Shown here: in pieces, positions 61,945 to 64,000 of the stretch | Numbering within the stretch: the first letter of the stretch is position 1 | Layout: every line of letters starts with the position of its first letter | NCBI GenBank assembly: GCA_902812365.1 | Contig: CADDZC010000008.1 | Span: 1 to 64,000, forward strand | Source: Acidobacteriota bacterium | GTDB taxonomy: Bacteria > Acidobacteriota > Terriglobia > UBA7540 | DNA length: 64,000 nucleotides | Direction of reading: 5' to 3' | Made by a program: the position numbers and the translations under genes | Notes under the pieces: generated by a model | What the model was told of the DNA's origin: nothing | The model's input: only the letters and a program-made list of their open reading frames with translations | Databases searched by the model: none

Positions 61945-63999
61945 TCACCACTGGAGCGAGTCCCGAAGTTTCATGAGACGACTGCGGTCGAGTTGCGGGC
62001 GTGCAGCCTCGTCGGAGCATGCTCGAAACTCGCCGCGGCCGTCCAGGCTCCACTCGAACCGTTCCAGTGACCGATCAGCGGCTACGAACGGATGAGCCTC
62101 CAGCGCTAAGTAGCTGCCGTGGCACAAGATAAGATGGGCACTGGTGGCGCAGGCGGCCATGTAAGCGAATGCTGCGTCACTTTCCCAAGGTCCGAGCTTC
62201 CATGGTTTGCCAGGCCGTGCAAAGGCCACAACGCATTGGCTTTGGCGGTCAGTGTAGCGAAATCCGGCAGCCGCGGGGTTGGCTGCATCAGCCCGGATTC
62301 GCGTCAGGTTTCCCCAGGTTTCATCACAATCCTTTGAGACCTGCCGAACAGGCATCAAAATGACTGTAAATTCAGCCGGCACAGTCACTTGGAGCCGATA
62401 AGTGAGCACCGGAGCGGACTCGGCGACCCCATAGACCGGCGACACCTCCCCCTCCTCAATATGTTCCACCCAGCCGTGCCCTTCGACGGGCAGGAACACT
62501 AAACCGCCATGGGGCTCCGACGAGTCTTCGGGCCATGCCACCGTGGCGCGCCCGCCGCATTTTCGCAGCCGGAGCCCCAGGCCGAGGTGCCAGCGTAACT
62601 CAAGCTGATGCAACCCTTTACCTTCAGCCACGTCTCTCACCCACCACCGCCCGCACGGCTCCCGAAACACCCATCGCCGGTGCAGGACGGGGTCGGGTAA
62701 CCGCCGGTATCCATCATGGCTGCCGGCGAAGAGGTCAAAGCTTTTTCCCGCCACCCACATTTCCGCCCGGGGTTCCGGCATGGTGCGCCACCCGAAGGGC
62801 CCCGCCCGTTCCCCCTGGCTCCATCGGTCGACCCGGAGCGTGCTGTGCGCCCCGGTACCCCGAAACGCTTCTCGTTCTCGGCCGGTAGCCGAGACGTAGC
62901 CATAGGTTCCAGGATCCGCCAGCCATTCCCGCCCGTTTACGACCAGGTGAACACTGAGGGCGTCGGCGTGGGCGTGGCCGCGCGTGCTGCTGGTGGCCGA
63001 TCCTGCCTGGATCACCAGCCGCCGGGGCAGGGGTTTCGAGCCCGCCAGGACGTAAAGGCCGCTTTGCGAGAATCCGCGAGACTGGGCACAGAGCTCTCGC
63101 GTCTCGAGATCATCGAACGCCTTCAGGCCCTCCGGCCCAAGAAGCCAGAGCGACTCCTCGCGCCAGCCGCCCGCCGCGGCCTTGAAGTCGGCGCGGCGGA
63201 ACAGCACGGCTCCGGTCGCCAGCGGATCGAGCAGGTGCTCGGCGCGGTTGCGCTGAGGGTCAAAGAGCCGCCCGCCGTCATCGTCCCCGAAGCGCGGGGG
63301 AGGACCGCCGTAGGCTAGCGCCAGAAGAACCTCCAGCATGGCCAGCAGGCGGTCGTCAAAAATGGGCGGAATGGCGATGCCGTTGGCGGCGGCCAGCAAG
63401 CGGGCGTGAAGGAAAAGGTCGAGCGCGTAGACGTGATAATACAGCGATTGCTCAAAGTGCAGGCCGTCGCGCCGTACCTGCCTCCCCGCCTCCCGAAGCA
63501 TCACTCGCCAGCCCAGATTACGCCAGCGTCGCGCCGTCGGAAGGCTTGGATCCACAGTGCCGATGAAAAATAGCCCCACGGCCTCGCCCAGCAAATGCGT
63601 GTTGGGCGAGAAGTAGGTGGAAAGATACCGCTCGATGTGACGGCCGCTCAGAGCGAGCGCCCGCCGCCAGGCCGGCTCAAAGTCCCGGGGCACGGCGGGA
63701 GACCCGGCCAGCAACTGTTTCATCCAAATCCAAGACAGGCTGCGGAGAGCCACTTCGAGGCTGCTTGCCCAGTTGATGCCGAAGGGATAGCGGTTTCGCC
63801 TCAGCCAGTGGCGCCACTGACCGAACAACTCGGCGGCAAAGCGTTCTTCGCCGGTGAGGCGATACGCCTTGGCAAGCGTCACCAGATGCTGGTGCCGGTT
63901 CAGCTCCCAAATCACCTTGTGGTCTCCGACTTGGTGGAAGTCAAGGTAGCGGATGCGATACCACGCCTTTCGCGGAGCGCGCCGGGCGTGCGCGGCGTC
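61945..63999 (-). CDS. Heparinase II/III family protein (5' end outside window)
   Basis: Polysaccharide lyase-like protein, at least 685 residues in the window. The frame is open to the right edge: before the in-frame ATG it continues with RIRYLDFHQVGDHKVIWELNRHQHL, so the start lies outside. The N-terminal alpha/alpha-toroid part has WELNRHQHLVTLAKAYRL and NTHLLGEAVGLFFIG; the C-terminal beta-sandwich has TRGHAHADALSVHLVVNGREWLADPGTYGYV with the conserved His. Such proteins occur in exosortase-type loci. It may cut a uronate-containing polymer, possibly the one made here. Confidence 0.88.
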   Translation of the reverse strand, partial: DAAHARRAPRKAWYRIRYLDFHQVGDHKVIWELNRHQHLVTLAKAYRLTGEERFAAELFGQWRHWLRRNRYPFGINWASSLEVALRSLSWIWMKQLLAGSPAVPRDFEPAWRRALALSGRHIERYLSTYFSPNTHLLGEAVGLFFIGTVDPSLPTARRWRNLGWRVMLREAGRQVRRDGLHFEQSLYYHVYALDLFLHARLLAAANGIAIPPIFDDRLLAMLEVLLALAYGGPPPRFGDDDGGRLFDPQRNRAEHLLDPLATGAVLFRRADFKAAAGGWREESLWLLGPEGLKAFDDLETRELCAQSRGFSQSGLYVLAGSKPLPRRLVIQAGSATSSTRGHAHADALSVHLVVNGREWLADPGTYGYVSATGREREAFRGTGAHSTLRVDRWSQGERAGPFGWRTMPEPRAEMWVAGKSFDLFAGSHDGYRRLPDPVLHRRWVFREPCGRWWVRDVAEGKGLHQLELRWHLGLGLRLRKCGGRATVAWPEDSSEPHGGLVFLPVEGHGWVEHIEEGEVSPVYGVAESAPVLTYRLQVTVPAEFTVILMPVRQVSKDCDETWGNLTRIRADAANPAAAGFRYTDRQSQCVVAFARPGKPWKLGPWESDAAFAYMAACATSAHLILCHGSYLALEAHPFVAADRSLERFEWSLDGRGEFRACSDEAARPQLDRSRLMKLRDSLQW

Positions 64000-64000
64000 A

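Overview
The window is 64 kb of GC-rich bacterial chromosome. The gene set fits an Acidobacteriota-like soil bacterium: an exosortase-A (XrtA/EpsH, PEP-CTERM) type exopolysaccharide locus, secreted M16 and M1 peptidases, a DUF5666-like protein, and remnants of a carboxypeptidase-regulatory/TonB-type receptor and a VWFA-related protein. This placement is inferred from gene content only; no rRNA or tRNA gene was seen.

Layout. Positions 1-1.5 kb hold the 3' part of an AMIN/N-acetylmuramoyl-L-alanine amidase gene. From 1.5 to 49 kb almost every gene lies on the minus strand and belongs to one large polysaccharide locus. In transcription order it starts with two NarL-type response regulators, a PilZ-like protein and a PEP-CTERM protein (49-45.8 kb). 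The assembly core follows: Wzz/GNVR chain-length protein, CpsD-like tyrosine kinase, XrtA-type initiating sugar transferase (45.3-41.3 kb). Then come two polysaccharide deacetylases, glycosyltransferases, two DegT-type aminotransferases around a FemAB-type protein, a phosphodiesterase, a nucleotidyltransferase-like protein, a DUF362 protein, an OafA-type acyltransferase, an O-antigen ligase/polymerase, a Wzx flippase and an FkbM methyltransferase (41-20.8 kb). The locus resumes at 17.8 kb with a sulfotransferase, an M16 peptidase pair, a Wza-type export protein, a UDP-glucuronate epimerase and a second ligase/polymerase flanked by GT4 enzymes. Exosortase itself is not in the window.

A plus-strand island at 11.07-20.72 kb, interrupted by the sulfotransferase, splits the locus. 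It encodes a secreted protein built from phage-tail-fibre-like repeats, a translationally coupled glycoside-hydrolase-like protein, and a lipoprotein paralog of the latter. This is the least explained part of the window.

From 49 to 64 kb are mostly housekeeping genes: MurB, an acyl-CoA synthetase with two compensating frameshifts, a MATE transporter, a macro-domain protein, an M1 peptidase, three leucine-catabolism-like genes (acyl-CoA carboxylase beta, HMG-CoA lyase, enoyl-CoA hydratase), decayed TonB/VWFA fragments, a DUF5666-like protein, and a heparinase II/III family protein running off the right end.

Proposed logic: the sugar transferase starts a repeat unit on a lipid carrier; glycosyltransferases, aminotransferases and the epimerase build it; acyl, methyl and sulfo groups and deacetylation decorate it; Wzx/Wzy/Wzz/CpsD assemble it; Wza exports it. 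PEP-CTERM proteins would share this matrix, and the glycosidase-like, tail-fibre-like and heparinase-like proteins may bind or remodel it. Recurrent GGGCA/TGCCC inverted repeats in the gaps between these transcription units may be shared regulatory sites.
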